This document shows, one piece after another, positions 28,198-37,579 of a stretch of DNA of 64,000 nucleotides; position 1 is the stretch's first letter; every line of letters starts with the position of its first letter. Source of the DNA: Gordonia hankookensis. Its GTDB lineage: Bacteria > Actinomycetota > Actinomycetes > Mycobacteriales > Mycobacteriaceae. The stretch spans positions 124,001 through 188,000 of the forward strand of contig NZ_JACWMS010000001.1 in NCBI RefSeq assembly GCF_014673215.1, in the 5' to 3' direction. The translations under genes and the position numbers were made by a program. The notes under the pieces were generated by a model. That model was not told where the DNA came from. It was given only the letters and a program-made list of their open reading frames with translations, and searched no databases.

Positions 28198-28378
28198 GGA
28201 GTCGACGATGGTCGTCAGCACCCGACGGAAGGCCGCATGATCCTCCCGCCCGTACTGCCGCATCGCCGAGATCGCGCCCGCCCGCCTGCCATGGTGTCGT
28301 GGACCGCGGCGGCACCGCCGACCGCGTCTCCATGGTCGGCCACATGCTCGCTCGACAACATCGGGAACTGACCGGGAA
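28198..28378 (-). other. Non-coding gap, possible gene remnant
   Basis: About 200 bases separate tetR and the sigma-factor gene. On the minus strand the last 26 codons before a stop at 28195 read like a protein C-terminus (AISAMRQYGREDHAAFRRVL), but the frame is not coherent upstream and no start fits. It may be the tail of a decayed gene. I see no terminator or promoter here. Confidence 0.25.
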
Positions 28379-29281
28379 TCACCGCGAGATCCGGCGCGGC
28401 TCACCGACACCGAGGAGTTTCTCCGGATTGCGGGTGGCATAGATGTCGGCAACGAGACCGTCCACGACGTCGAGCACGAAAACACCCTGCAGTTCGCCGC
28501 CGAAGAAGATCCGCATGCCGGGCAGACTGTTGAAGATCGCCGGTTCCACCCGGAACTCCTCGAGTGTCGGCCCGACGCGCGCGAATCCGGCCAGTAGACG
28601 TGCCACCGCGAGGGCGCCACGGATCGGCCTGCGCACCGCGCTCGCCTTGCCGTCGCTGTCCGCGGTGAACACCACGTCCGGCGACATCATCGTCATGAGT
28701 GTCTCGATCTCCCCCGACCGGGCGGCAGCCATGAACGCATCGGTGATCTCGGCCGTGCGCACGGCATCGACGGGAACGAAACGCCGTCGTCGGGCCTGCA
28801 CGTGTGCGCGGGCCCGATGCGCCGACTGTCGGACCGCCGCATCGGATTTGCCGACCATCTCGGCGATCTGGTCGTGGCCGAACCCGAACACCTCCCGCAG
28901 CACGAACACGACTCGCTCGTCCGGGCTGAGTGTCTCGAGCACGACGAGCATGGCCGTGGAGATCGATTCCGCGAGGACGACATCCTGGCCCGCGTCGCGT
29001 TCGTCGAGCAGGATCGGCTCGGGCAGCCACGGCCCCACGTACTGTTCCCGGCGTCGCGACGATGCCCGCAACGCGTTGAGCGCCTGCCGGGTGACCACCT
29101 TCGCGAGATAGGCCTTGGTGTCGTCGACGGTGCCCAGATCGACGTCGGCCCACCGGAGATAGCTCTCCTGAAGCACGTCGTCGGCATCTGTCGCCGACCC
29201 CAGGATCTCGTAGGCGACCGTGAACAGCAACGGCCGCAGTTCGGTGAACCTGCGTACGTGCTCGTCGGAATCGTGGGTCAC
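28379..29281 (-). CDS. ECF41-type RNA polymerase sigma factor with SnoaL-like C-terminal domain
   Basis: A 300-residue sigma factor, far longer than classic ECFs. Region 2 (FTELRPLLFTVAYEILGSATDADDVLQESYLRW) and region 4 (LSPDERVVFVLREVFGFGHDQIAEMVGKSDAAVRQSAHRAR) are followed by a SnoaL-like domain (about residues 180-290). The linker contains WLPEP, and the C-terminus has NPEKL, both hallmarks of ECF41, whose C-terminal domain acts as a built-in regulator in place of an anti-sigma factor. The GTG start overlaps the oxidoreductase stop (GTGA). Known ECF41 genes sit beside oxidoreductase-type targets, as here. Confidence 0.88.
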   Translation of the reverse strand: MTHDSDEHVRRFTELRPLLFTVAYEILGSATDADDVLQESYLRWADVDLGTVDDTKAYLAKVVTRQALNALRASSRRREQYVGPWLPEPILLDERDAGQDVVLAESISTAMLVVLETLSPDERVVFVLREVFGFGHDQIAEMVGKSDAAVRQSAHRARAHVQARRRRFVPVDAVRTAEITDAFMAAARSGEIETLMTMMSPDVVFTADSDGKASAVRRPIRGALAVARLLAGFARVGPTLEEFRVEPAIFNSLPGMRIFFGGELQGVFVLDVVDGLVADIYATRNPEKLLGVGEPRRISR

Positions 29282-30465
29282 GCCACCGCCTCCGGCTCCC
29301 GGCCACCGACCTCACGCGGTCGCCCGAACGACGGGGTGACCCCCGGCCGACGACCTTCCAGGCGCAGACCCCAGATCACGCTGCGGCACACCACCTCCTT
29401 GATCGCGGCGCCGACTCGGCCCGAGATCACGGCCCGCGCCGGAGTGTCGTCGCGATGGGTCACCTGGACCACCGCGCCATGCCGCCCGAGCGACGTGCAC
29501 TGTCCGACGAAAGCCAGTCTGATCGGCGTCGGTTCCGTTCCCGCCAGCCGGGCAAGGACCGTGTCGGCGGCGTGCGGGCCGAGCTGATTCGCCGCCTGAC
29601 AACTCATCCGGAACGGTGTGCCCGAAGGTGCAACGGCGTCACCGGCTCCCACGATCCGCGGATCGTCGACGCTGCTCAGCGTCTCATCGGTGATGAGCCT
29701 GCCGATCGCGTCGGTCGACAGGCCGCTGACCGCGGCCAGATCGGGCACACCGAAACCCGCCGCGACGATCGTCGTCGAACTGGGCTCCACCCTGCGCTGA
29801 ACCTTCTCCACGATCGTGACGGTATCCGCTCCGACTGCAGTGACGTGGCTGTCCTCGAGGATCTCCACACCGAGCTTCCGCAGGCGCCTGCGGGCAGCGC
29901 GCCGGGCGCCGACGCCGAAGGACGGGGCCAGGGTCGCGCCGCAGACCAACCGGACCGCCACCCCGGCGTCGGCGAGCTCGGCGGCCATCTCCATCCCCGT
30001 CAGCCCGCCTCCGACCACGGTGACGGGCCGCTTGTCGTCGGTCGTGTCGACCTCGGCCAGGTGGTCCCGCAGACGCTGCGCCGCTTCCCATTCGCCGAGT
30101 GCGAACCCGTACTCGGCGAGTCCGTCGATCGCGTCGGCCGCGGTACCCGACGAGCCCACCGCGTAGACGAGATGGTCGTAGTCGAGAGCCGCGCCGGACG
30201 CCAGTTCCACCCGCCCGTCCGCGATCCGGGTCGCGGTGTCGACAACAAGCCGCACGCGATCGGAGAGTACGTGCCGGTAGTCCTCTTCGGCGGTGCCCGT
30301 CCCGGCGATCCACTGATGCAACCGAATCCGGTGAACGAATCGCGGATGCGCATTGACCACCGTGATCTCCGCAGCGGTTCCCTCCGCGCTCAGCCGGTTG
30401 GCGGCCATCGTCCCCGCGTACCCGCCGCCGAGGACGACGATCTGTGGGCGGTGTGTGGTGTTCAT
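29278..30465 (-). CDS. FAD-dependent NADH dehydrogenase-like oxidoreductase (probable ECF41 partner)
   Basis: A 395-residue flavoprotein related to type II NADH dehydrogenases. The FAD-binding dinucleotide fold is at the N-terminus (VVLGGGYAGTMAANRL), and a second NAD(P)-binding fold lies near residue 160 (VTVVGGGLTGMEMAAEL). GAGDAVAPSG supplies the late FAD-contacting motif. There is no C-terminal membrane helix. The ATG at 30465 has AGGGAG upstream. It is coupled to the sigma-factor gene, matching the known association of ECF41 with oxidoreductases that are often its only target. I could not identify a convincing ECF41 promoter in the 90-base gap upstream. Confidence 0.8.
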   Translation of the reverse strand: MNTTHRPQIVVLGGGYAGTMAANRLSAEGTAAEITVVNAHPRFVHRIRLHQWIAGTGTAEEDYRHVLSDRVRLVVDTATRIADGRVELASGAALDYDHLVYAVGSSGTAADAIDGLAEYGFALGEWEAAQRLRDHLAEVDTTDDKRPVTVVGGGLTGMEMAAELADAGVAVRLVCGATLAPSFGVGARRAARRRLRKLGVEILEDSHVTAVGADTVTIVEKVQRRVEPSSTTIVAAGFGVPDLAAVSGLSTDAIGRLITDETLSSVDDPRIVGAGDAVAPSGTPFRMSCQAANQLGPHAADTVLARLAGTEPTPIRLAFVGQCTSLGRHGAVVQVTHRDDTPARAVISGRVGAAIKEVVCRSVIWGLRLEGRRPGVTPSFGRPREVGGREPEAVA

Positions 30466-30555
30466 GATTGCTCCCTTTCGAAGGTGGACAACCACGGGAC
30501 ACCGGCAACATCCGCCACGTGACGAACAGTGACTCAGATCACATTTGTCGCACCG

Positions 30556-33500
30556 TCAGCCGGCCGCCTTGGTCACGTCCGCCGTCACACCGTCACCGAG
30601 GTCGATGGAACCGGCCTGCTCGCCGTCGGTGCCGACCACATCGAAGGAGACCGCGAGAACCTCGCCCGCGATCAGCTCCGCATGTGTGCCTGCCCAGTCC
30701 AGGCGCTGTGCCGGCACGACGAGGCGGACCGTGATGCGATCGGAAACGTCCAAGCCCAGGGTGCGTCGCGCATCCTGCAGTTCACGGATGCGGTCCTTCG
30801 CCCAGCCCTCGGCTTCGAGTTCCGGCGTGACAGTCGTGTCCAGCACCACCAGCCCCCGCCCGCCGGGCATCTCCGCGGTCGAATCGGGTTCGACCGCGAC
30901 CAGCCGGCGCGTGTACTCACCGTCGTGCAACTCGATCCCGTCGGCGACCACCACCTCGGAGCCGTCCGCGCCGGTCCGGACCGCCCAGTCCCCGGCCTTG
31001 ACCGCCTTGATCGCGCGCTGGACGTCCTTGCCCAGGCGCGGTCCGGCGGCTCGGGCGTTGACCGCGATCTCGTACCGGCCATAGGCGTCCGCATCGGTGG
31101 CGAGATTCACCGACTTCACGTTCATCTCATCGGCGATCAGGCCCGTGAAGGGCGCCAGCTGCTCGGCGGTCGGCGACGCGACGGTCAGCCCCGGCAGTGG
31201 CAGGCGGACACGGAGCTTGTTCGCCTTGCGCACGCTCGACGCCACCGAACAGACCTCTTGTACCTCGTCCATCGCCGCGACGAGTTCCGGATCCGACGGC
31301 AGGTCATCGGCCGACGGCCAGTCCGTCAGATGCACCGAACGACCGCCGGTCAGACCGCGCCAGATCGCCTCGGTCGCCAGCGGCAGCAGAGGTGCGGCGA
31401 GTCGGCTCGCCACCTCCAGCACCGTGTACAGCGTGTCGAACGCGTCGGGATCCTCGTCCTGCCCGCCCCAGAACCGCGCACGTGAGCGACGCACGTACCA
31501 ATTCGTCAGTGACTCGACGAAATCCCGGAACGCATCACACGCTCCCGACACGTCGTAGGTGTCGAGCGCGTCGGTCATGGTGTCCCGGGTGACCGCGAGC
31601 TTGGCCAGGATGTAGCGGTCGAGCACATTCGTGGAGTCGGTGCGCCACGCGGCCGGTCGTTCCGCGTAGAGCTGCAGGAAGCTGTAGGCGTTCCACAGCG
31701 GCAACAGCGCTTGGCGCACTCCCTCCCGGATGCCACGCTCGGTGACGACCAGATTGCCGCCGCGCAGGATCGGGCTGGCCATCAGGAACCAGCGCATCGC
31801 GTCGGATCCGTCGCGGTCGAAGACCTCGTTGACGTCCGGGTAGTTGCGCTTGGACTTGGACATCTTCTGCCCGTCATCGCCGAGCACGATGCCGTGTGCG
31901 GCGACGGACTTGAATGCCGGCCGATCGAACAGAGCGGTCGCCAGCACGTGCAGGTTGTAGAACCAACCGCGGGTCTGCCCGTTGTACTCGACGATGAAGT
32001 CGCCCGGATTGTGCGGCAACACACCCTGATCCGGATCTCCGTCGAACCACTCGGAGTTCTCGAACGGGTAGTGCACCTGGGCGAAGGGCATCGAGCCGGA
32101 CTCGAACCAGCAGTCGAAAACCTCCGGGACGCGACGCATCGTCGAGCGCCCGGACGGATCATCGGGATTCGGCCGGGTCAGCTCATCGATGTAGGGACGA
32201 TGGAGATTGTCGGGCCGTACACCGAAATCGCGCTCGAGCTCGTCGAGCGAGCCGTAGACGTCGATCCGGGGATGATCCGGATCGTCGGAGATCCACACCG
32301 GGATCGGCGCACCCCAGAAGCGATTGCGGCTGATGTTCCAGTCGCGCGCACCCTCGAGCCACTTGCCGAACTGACCGTCGCGGATGTGCTCCGGCGCCCA
32401 GGTGATCTGCTTGTTCAACTCGAGCATCCGATCCTTGATCGGGGTGACCGCGACGAACCACGACGGAACCGCCATGTAGATCAACGGCTTTCCCGACCGC
32501 CACGAGTGCGGGTACGAGTGCTCGATGGTGTCGTGACGCAGGATCTTGCCGACGGACTTCAGGTCCTTGATGATCACCGGGTTGGCGTCGAACACCATCA
32601 GACCCTCGTACGGCGGCACCATGGCGGTGAACCGGCCGCCCGGATCCAGCGGCTGCACGACCTCGATGTCGTTCGCCGTGGCGAGATCCATGTCCTCCTC
32701 ACCGAACGCAGGCGCGAGATGCACTACGCCCGTGCCGCTCTCGGTGGTGACGTAATCGCCGAGCAGCACCCGATGGGCGTTCGGATGGCCGACGAAGAAA
32801 TCGAACGGCGGCGTGTACGACAGCCCGGCCAGCTCGGCACCGCCATAACTGGCCACCACCTCGGGCTCGGAGATCTCCTTGGCGTAGCTGCCCAACAGCG
32901 CCTTCGCCAGCAGATACTCCTGGCCGTCGGCGGCCCTCACGTGCACGTACTCGACGTCGGGGTTGACCGCGATGGCCAGGTTCGACGGCAACGTCCATGG
33001 TGTGGTGGTCCAGATCAGCGCGTTCACACCGTCGAGCGCGGCGAGCGGACCGTCGGGGACCACCAATGGCATCCGCACGGTGACGGCGGGGTCCTGACGC
33101 ATGCGGTACGCGTCGTCGAGCTTGGATTCCTGGTTGCTCAGCGGCGTCTGCTCGTACCAGCTGTACGGCAGCACTCGGTAACCCTGGTAGACCAGCCCTT
33201 TGTCGTAGAGCCGCTTGAACGCCCACATCACCGACTCCATGAAGTCGAGATCCAGCGTCTTGTAGTCGTTGTCGAAGTCGACCCAGCGGGCTTGACGGGT
33301 CACGTAATCGCGCCACTCACCGGTGTAGCGCAGCACGGAGTCGCGACAATAGTCGTTGAACTTCTCCATGCCCATCGTCTCGATCTCCGACTTGTCGGTG
33401 ATCCCGAGCTGACGTTCGGCCTCGAGTTCGGCGGGCAGACCGTGCGTGTCCCACCCGAAGCGTCGCTCGACCCTCTTGCCCCTCATGGTCTGGTACCGCG

Positions 33501-33840
33501 GTACCAGATCCTTCACGTACCCGGTGAGCAGGTGCCCGTAGTGCGGGAGCCCGTTGGCGAACGGCGGCCCGTCGTAGAAGACGAACTCCTCGGCGTCGGC
33601 ACGGTTGGCGATCGACGCCGCAAACGTCTGGTCGGCCTCCCAATAGGCGAGAACGCGCTCCTCCACATCGGGGAAGGAGGGCGCAGAACGGCCGGCGTCG
33701 GATATCGTCGACCCGCTCGCTGCGCTCCCGGCGTCGGGTGCGATCGTCATGTCGGCGACCGGATAGACACGCGCTCCGGCGGGCCGGTCGGACTGTGGTG
33801 CGGGGTCGGTCGGGTCGCTGCTGTGAACCGTATCGGTCAT
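30556..33840 (-). CDS. ileS: Isoleucyl-tRNA synthetase
   Basis: Charges tRNA-Ile. A class I synthetase of 1094 residues with the HIGH-type motif PHYGH near residue 100 and KMSKSKRN near residue 655, plus the CP1 editing domain between them and an anticodon-binding C-terminal region. The N-terminus before [18 protein letters not shown] is about 54 residues, longer than usual. Its segment [10 protein letters not shown] is encoded by a copy of the repeat core found at 36.5 kb, inserted in frame. AGGAG lies eight bases before the ATG, inside a T-box leader. Sequence suggests the eukaryote-like IleS form common in actinobacteria; that is inference. Confidence 0.95.
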   Translation of the reverse strand: MTDTVHSSDPTDPAPQSDRPAGARVYPVADMTIAPDAGSAASGSTISDAGRSAPSFPDVEERVLAYWEADQTFAASIANRADAEEFVFYDGPPFANGLPHYGHLLTGYVKDLVPRYQTMRGKRVERRFGWDTHGLPAELEAERQLGITDKSEIETMGMEKFNDYCRDSVLRYTGEWRDYVTRQARWVDFDNDYKTLDLDFMESVMWAFKRLYDKGLVYQGYRVLPYSWYEQTPLSNQESKLDDAYRMRQDPAVTVRMPLVVPDGPLAALDGVNALIWTTTPWTLPSNLAIAVNPDVEYVHVRAADGQEYLLAKALLGSYAKEISEPEVVASYGGAELAGLSYTPPFDFFVGHPNAHRVLLGDYVTTESGTGVVHLAPAFGEEDMDLATANDIEVVQPLDPGGRFTAMVPPYEGLMVFDANPVIIKDLKSVGKILRHDTIEHSYPHSWRSGKPLIYMAVPSWFVAVTPIKDRMLELNKQITWAPEHIRDGQFGKWLEGARDWNISRNRFWGAPIPVWISDDPDHPRIDVYGSLDELERDFGVRPDNLHRPYIDELTRPNPDDPSGRSTMRRVPEVFDCWFESGSMPFAQVHYPFENSEWFDGDPDQGVLPHNPGDFIVEYNGQTRGWFYNLHVLATALFDRPAFKSVAAHGIVLGDDGQKMSKSKRNYPDVNEVFDRDGSDAMRWFLMASPILRGGNLVVTERGIREGVRQALLPLWNAYSFLQLYAERPAAWRTDSTNVLDRYILAKLAVTRDTMTDALDTYDVSGACDAFRDFVESLTNWYVRRSRARFWGGQDEDPDAFDTLYTVLEVASRLAAPLLPLATEAIWRGLTGGRSVHLTDWPSADDLPSDPELVAAMDEVQEVCSVASSVRKANKLRVRLPLPGLTVASPTAEQLAPFTGLIADEMNVKSVNLATDADAYGRYEIAVNARAAGPRLGKDVQRAIKAVKAGDWAVRTGADGSEVVVADGIELHDGEYTRRLVAVEPDSTAEMPGGRGLVVLDTTVTPELEAEGWAKDRIRELQDARRTLGLDVSDRITVRLVVPAQRLDWAGTHAELIAGEVLAVSFDVVGTDGEQAGSIDLGDGVTADVTKAAG

Positions 33841-34110
33841 CGGGCGGTCTCCTCGTGCCTGGCATGCGTATGACTGCTCTTGGCACGGGGACGCATATCA
33901 GGTCGTCGACGACCACCCGATCCGCGCGGTACCACCCCGCTTGCGCCACCGCTCGTGATCCGAGCCGGTTGGGCGCCTCTCTCCGGCGCGCGGTCATACC
34001 GCGCGCCCACGGCTGTGTCGGGCCGATCCCGCCCGGGTCTACTGGAGGCGCCGTGAGACGTCCTGTTCTTCCGGGTGCTCCCCGGTGATTGCCGGATCAA
34101 CGCAGCATCG
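33841..34110 (-). promoter_or_regulatory. Translational T-box riboswitch of ileS
   Basis: The transcript-sense leader contains the T-box core GGGGTGGTACCGCG (33925-33938), whose UGGU pairs with the uncharged tRNA 3' end. Upstream is the short actinobacterial stem I region, GATCCGGCAATCACCGGGGA (about 34077-34096), with an isoleucine AUC specifier candidate at 34087-34089. Downstream, complementary CGTGCC and GGCACG segments flank a loop and end at the AGGAG ribosome site, suggesting sequestration of translation rather than a terminator. Actinobacterial ileS genes are known to carry this class. Confidence 0.85.
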
Positions 34111-34116
34111 AGTGTA
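34111..34116 (-). promoter_or_regulatory. Candidate ileS -10 element (TACACT)
   Basis: TACACT on the transcript strand fits TANNNT and sits just upstream of the T-box stem I, so transcription would start near 34104. No good -35 hexamer is visible at 17 bases upstream. Confidence 0.4.
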
Positions 34117-34173
34117 GCCGCGCAACCGGCATGCAGACCAATCGTTTGTCGAGAGGCCGCCGGCGCCCCGCGG

Positions 34174-34923
34174 TCATTCCGGCGGTGGTCGCCAGTTGGG
34201 GTCCAGCGGATCGAACTTCTGCGGGCGCTGCTCGCGCGGGCGATCGTGGTTCCGCTCCTCCGAGCGCTGTCCCGGCGGGCGTTGTTGCGCTCCACCCGGC
34301 GACGGACGTCGCTGCTGAGGAGGAAACGACTCGGTCGCCGGATCATCGGGGGCCGCGTGGGATCCGGGCGCCCCACGCCCGGGCGGCGGGAACTGCCGCT
34401 CGTACGATCCCGCGCCGCGAGGAGATGTCGGAGGAGCCTGATCCGCAGGCCGCGGCGCAGTCACGCCGGGGTCGGCGCCGAAGCCACCGACCGAACGCAG
34501 ATAGTCGTCGTAGGTGCCCTCACGCCCGGCCCGGGGAGCAGCCTCACCCTGGTTCGGCTGCGACGGTTGCGGTGCAGACCGCGCGTCGCCGACATCGTCT
34601 GCCGCGCGCTGCGGGGCGTCGGTCGCAACGCCCGACCGGGACTCGGTGGGCGCAGGCCTCGTCCGGGTCTCCGATGCCCCCTCATGACGTCCACCGACGT
34701 CCTCATTCACCTCAGACAACGAATCATCGTCGGCCGCAACGAAATCGCTGATGGTTGGCTCCTCGTTGCGACGACCCGACCCGACGATGTCGGCGATCAG
34801 CAATCCGAGGCCTACCAAACACACGACGATGCACGCGATGGCGAGCCACACGGTACCGGTGATCAGGCCGAGCACCAGTAGCACGAACCCGACCAGCGTC
34901 GCCGCCAAGGCCAGCGTCAGCAC
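34174..34923 (-). CDS. Membrane protein with long disordered cytoplasmic tail, downstream of wag31
   Basis: A 249-residue protein with two adjacent transmembrane helices at the N-terminus (about residues 2-22 and 25-47), followed by about 200 residues rich in Pro, Arg, Gln, Gly and acidic residues, with a short ordered island, GTYDDYLRSVGGFGADPG. It starts 24 bases after the wag31 stop in the same operon. In M. tuberculosis a short two-helix membrane protein (Rv2144c) occupies the same place, so this may be a version with an extended tail, possibly linked to polar growth. Function is not established. Confidence 0.7.
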   Translation of the reverse strand: MLTLALAATLVGFVLLVLGLITGTVWLAIACIVVCLVGLGLLIADIVGSGRRNEEPTISDFVAADDDSLSEVNEDVGGRHEGASETRTRPAPTESRSGVATDAPQRAADDVGDARSAPQPSQPNQGEAAPRAGREGTYDDYLRSVGGFGADPGVTAPRPADQAPPTSPRGAGSYERQFPPPGRGAPGSHAAPDDPATESFPPQQRRPSPGGAQQRPPGQRSEERNHDRPREQRPQKFDPLDPNWRPPPE

Positions 34924-34947
34924 GAACTACTCCCTGCTGCTCGCCGA

Positions 34948-35793
34948 CTAACTCGGTGAGTAACTGGTGAAACCGCCATTACCCGGATCCGAAGAGAACG
35001 AATCGGCACGTCCGCCCTCGACCGGCGCCGCACTTCCCCGCTGCTGCAACTCCTCGAGCTGGGATTCCAGATACGTCTTGAGACGGGTCCGGTACTCGCG
35101 CTCGTACACCTTCAGCTGTTCGATCCGCCCCTCGAGCACGGTCCGCTGCTGGTTGATGGTGCCCATGATCTCGCTGTGCTTGCGCTCGGCATCGCTCTGC
35201 AGGGCGTCGGCACGTTCCTGCGCCTGTCGCACCTGAGCCTCCGAGCGCGTCTGAGCATCGGCGAGGATGGCCTCCGACCGCTGGCGCGCATCGGTGAGCA
35301 ATCCGTCCGCCTTGGCCTGCGCTTCCGACACCATCGTGTCGGCACGCGTCCGCGCATCGGTGACCAGCGAATCCGCCTCCTGACGCGAGGTCGAGGTCAG
35401 GCGGTCTGCGGTGTCCTGGGCGAGCGCGAGGACGCGCGCCGCACGGACGTTTGCGTCGCCCTCGCCGAATTCCTGCTTGGGTGCAGCACTCTGCTGCGGT
35501 GCCTGCTGTTCCGGTGCGGCGGCGAAGACCTGTGTGCGCTCTTCCGCGGCCGGTGCCGAGGATGCGGCAGCCGCGGCTGCGCCGGCGGCGGGTGCCGACG
35601 AACGAGCATCGGCCAGATCGCCTTCGAGCTCCTCGACCCTCTGCTTCAGGTCGCCGTTCTCCTCGATGAGACGGGCCAGTTCGGCCTCGACAAAGTCGAG
35701 GAACTGATCGACTTCATCCTCGTTGTAGCCGCGTTTACCGATAGGCGGTTTGCTGAACGCGACGTTGTGCACATCAGCTGGAGTCAGCCGCAT
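34948..35793 (-). CDS. wag31: DivIVA-family polar growth protein Wag31
   Basis: A 281-residue cytoskeletal-like protein that marks cell poles and directs apical wall synthesis in Mycobacteriales. The N-terminal DivIVA domain ([38 protein letters not shown]) is nearly canonical. A first coiled coil is followed by an Ala/Gln-rich linker (about residues 75-115), then a long second coiled coil with repeats such as [20 protein letters not shown] and [17 protein letters not shown]. The ATG at 35793 is preceded by GAGGGG; an ATG five codons earlier lacks support. It is the usual neighbour of sepF and yggT. Confidence 0.95.
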   Translation of the reverse strand: MRLTPADVHNVAFSKPPIGKRGYNEDEVDQFLDFVEAELARLIEENGDLKQRVEELEGDLADARSSAPAAGAAAAAASSAPAAEERTQVFAAAPEQQAPQQSAAPKQEFGEGDANVRAARVLALAQDTADRLTSTSRQEADSLVTDARTRADTMVSEAQAKADGLLTDARQRSEAILADAQTRSEAQVRQAQERADALQSDAERKHSEIMGTINQQRTVLEGRIEQLKVYEREYRTRLKTYLESQLEELQQRGSAAPVEGGRADSFSSDPGNGGFTSYSPS

Positions 35794-36114
35794 GTCGGTT
35801 CCCCTCATTTGTCGGTCGAGATCATCTTTGTCAGTCGAGATGTGGTCGGGATCTAGCTCTGTTCACTTGGCAGCACACCCAGTCTGCACAGTCTTTGCTA
35901 CAGGCTGTCACTGTTTATTCATACCAGTCCAATTGGTAACTGGCGTCAAATCCTGTCACACGAGAACCGTTCGTAGCACGAGATCGATGCGCTCTTGCAA
36001 CGAAACGGTCACTCGATGATGACATCCAACCGTAAACCACCGAAGGTGTGCAGTCATCGACCAGGTTCGGCCCGTCGTCGACGGTCGAGAGTCGGTCACA
36101 GCAAATCCCCCAGG
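35794..36114 (-). promoter_or_regulatory. Intergenic region carrying the wag31 promoter
   Basis: A 321-base gap with no open gene, clearly less GC-rich than its surroundings between about 35,890 and 35,965. On the minus strand TTGACG is followed 20 bases later by TATGAA (around 35,920-35,950), a promoter with a longer than usual spacer. The palindrome CCAATTGG lies in the spacer, flanked by CCAGT and ACTGG, and could be an operator. A separate wag31 promoter fits its high expression in relatives. I see no other feature. Confidence 0.4.
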
Positions 36115-36462
36115 TCACGCCAGTCCTGCCAGGGCCGCAGCCGAGCTCCTGCTCAGTGAACTGACGATCTGCATGGCGATCAACACCACGATCATCACGA
36201 TCATGAGCGAGAGGTCGAGGCGCACCGGCCCCAGCGGGATCGGCGGGAGGATCCTCCGCAATGCCCGGATCGGGGGATCCGTGGTGGTGAACACGATCTC
36301 GATGATCACCACCGCGAACCCCGTGGGCCGCCATTCACGCGCGAAGGTCCGCACCAGTTCGACGACGAGTCGCGCGAGGAGGAGGAGCCAGTAGATGAAC
36401 AGCAGGTAATAGAGAACCTGGAACAGAATCGTCACCCCACCAGGTTGCCTGATATATCCCAT
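36115..36462 (-). CDS. YggT-family membrane protein
   Basis: A 115-residue integral membrane protein with two long hydrophobic regions (LFQVLYYLLFIYWLLLLARLVVELVR and LSLMIVMIVVLIAMQIVSSL) and the conserved core TDPPIRALRRILPP between them, the YggT signature. It lies between sepF and wag31, its standard place in actinobacteria, and is presumed to act in division or membrane organisation. The start is uncertain: ATG at 36462 has no clear ribosome site, while a GTG at 36435 (VTILFQVLYY) aligns better with family N-termini. A tandem repeat array begins eight bases upstream of the ATG. Confidence 0.85.
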   Translation of the reverse strand: MGYIRQPGGVTILFQVLYYLLFIYWLLLLARLVVELVRTFAREWRPTGFAVVIIEIVFTTTDPPIRALRRILPPIPLGPVRLDLSLMIVMIVVLIAMQIVSSLSRSSAAALAGLA

Positions 36463-36469
36463 CGGTGTT

Positions 36470-36687
36470 GAATCGGCCCGCCCGCTCCGCTCCCGACGCC
36501 AGCGGTGAATCGGCCCGCTCGCTGCGCTCCCGGCGCCAGTGGTGAATCGGCCCGCTCGCTGCGCTCCCGGCGCCAGCGGTGAATCGGCCCGCTCGCTGCG
36601 CTCCCGGCGCCAGCGGTGAATCGGCCCGCTCGCTGCGCTCCCGGCGCCAGCGGTGAATCGGCCCGCTCGCTGCGCTCCCGGCGCCGG
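36470..36687. repeat. Tandem repeat, 37-base unit, six copies
   Basis: Units begin at 36470, 36507, 36544, 36581, 36618 and 36655 (the last truncated). Each contains the core CCGCTCGCTGCGCTCCCGGC; units 3-5 are identical, unit 2 has one change and unit 1 is degenerate. Because 37 is not a multiple of three, all minus-strand frames stay open and read RERSERADS-like peptides; I regard these as non-coding. The array fills the sepF-yggT gap. A 22-base match lies in the ileS coding region at 33712-33733. It is a likely length-variable minisatellite. Confidence 0.92.
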
Positions 36688-36696
36688 ACACGACAA

Positions 36697-36732
36697 CGGC
36701 CCTCCCGCATCGCCATGACGCAGAGAGGGCCG
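36697..36732 (-). terminator. Hairpin after sepF
   Basis: CGGCCCTC (36697-36704) pairs with GAGGGCCG (36725-36732) across a 20-base loop, 18 bases beyond the sepF stop. No U-run follows, so termination would be weak, or the structure may protect the mRNA end. Confidence 0.45.
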
Positions 36733-36749
36733 CTGCCCGAAGGATGAAC

Positions 36750-37484
36750 TCAGCTGTGGTTGTAGAACCCGGTCTCGGCGATCTTGCGCCGGTCCTCCGG
36801 TGAGACGTCGACGTCGGCGGGTGACAGGAGGAAGACCTTCGTCGCCACCTTGTCGAAGGAGCCGCGCAGGGCGAACGCCAGACCCGCCGCGAAATCGACG
36901 AGTCGTTTCGCGTCGTCGTTGCTCATGTCGACGAGATCCATGATGACCGGGTTCCCGTCGCGGAAACGCTCCCCGATCGTGCGCGCCTCGCCGTAGTCCG
37001 ACGGGCGGAGAGTGGTGATCTTCTGCAGCGGGCCATCGGCGAACACACGCTCGAGTTCGCGCTCATCGGCGTTCATCGGCGGGCGCGGCACACCGGCTGC
37101 CCGCATGCCGGAGCGCTGCAGGGGTTCGAGGCGCTGTGGACGCATCCGCTCGACCGGTTCACCTGCGTGCCGACCACCGGCATAGGCATACTCCGGAACG
37201 GGCTCGTATCCGCCGCCGTCGTAGGAATTCATGTCGTAACCGTTCCCCCCGAAGCCCTGCTGATCGAACTCCGCCGGAAAACGGCGATCGTCGACGTATG
37301 CGAAGTCGGCGTCCCGCGGACCCTCACGAAAGCCTGGTTCACGATAAGCGGGCTCACCGTAATAGTCGTCGCGATAGGCACGTCCGGCACGCATCGGGCC
37401 ACCTGGTTCCTCCAGGTAGTCGTCCTCGTATTCACCTGGAGGCACCATGCCGAAATATGCTTTGAACTTCTGCATCGTGGTCAT
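36750..37484 (-). CDS. sepF: Cell division protein SepF
   Basis: A 244-residue membrane-tethering partner of FtsZ. The N-terminus MTTMQKFKAYFGMVPPGEYEDDY provides the amphipathic membrane-binding segment. A disordered, Tyr/Gly/Asp-rich middle (about residues 25-135) leads to the conserved C-terminal domain (ITTLRPSDYGEARTIGERFRDGNPVIMDLVDMSNDDAKRLVDFAAGLAFALRGSFDKVATKVFLLSPADVDVS) that polymerises and binds FtsZ. The ATG has AGAGAGG upstream. Actinobacteria lack FtsA and ZipA, so SepF is their main FtsZ anchor. It lies downstream of pgeF and yggS in the ftsZ-wag31 gene string. Confidence 0.95.
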   Translation of the reverse strand: MTTMQKFKAYFGMVPPGEYEDDYLEEPGGPMRAGRAYRDDYYGEPAYREPGFREGPRDADFAYVDDRRFPAEFDQQGFGGNGYDMNSYDGGGYEPVPEYAYAGGRHAGEPVERMRPQRLEPLQRSGMRAAGVPRPPMNADERELERVFADGPLQKITTLRPSDYGEARTIGERFRDGNPVIMDLVDMSNDDAKRLVDFAAGLAFALRGSFDKVATKVFLLSPADVDVSPEDRRKIAETGFYNHS

Positions 37485-37579
37485 AGCTGGCCTCTCTGTC
37501 GTCCAACGCTGCCGGGGGAAGCAGTGGGTGGTGCAGTTGTCGATCTGTGTGCTCGTTGGTTCTCATGTGACCAATGTGA

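Noticed and set aside
30466..30555. ECF41-type promoter (TGTCACA / CGTC) upstream of the oxidoreductase
   Set aside because: Only scattered fragments such as CGTCACG are present and no spacing fits the published pattern.
36335..36716. Three overlapping minus-strand open frames with [25 protein letters not shown] repeats
   Set aside because: They arise because the 37-base repeat keeps all frames open. They have no ribosome sites and run into yggT; not genes.
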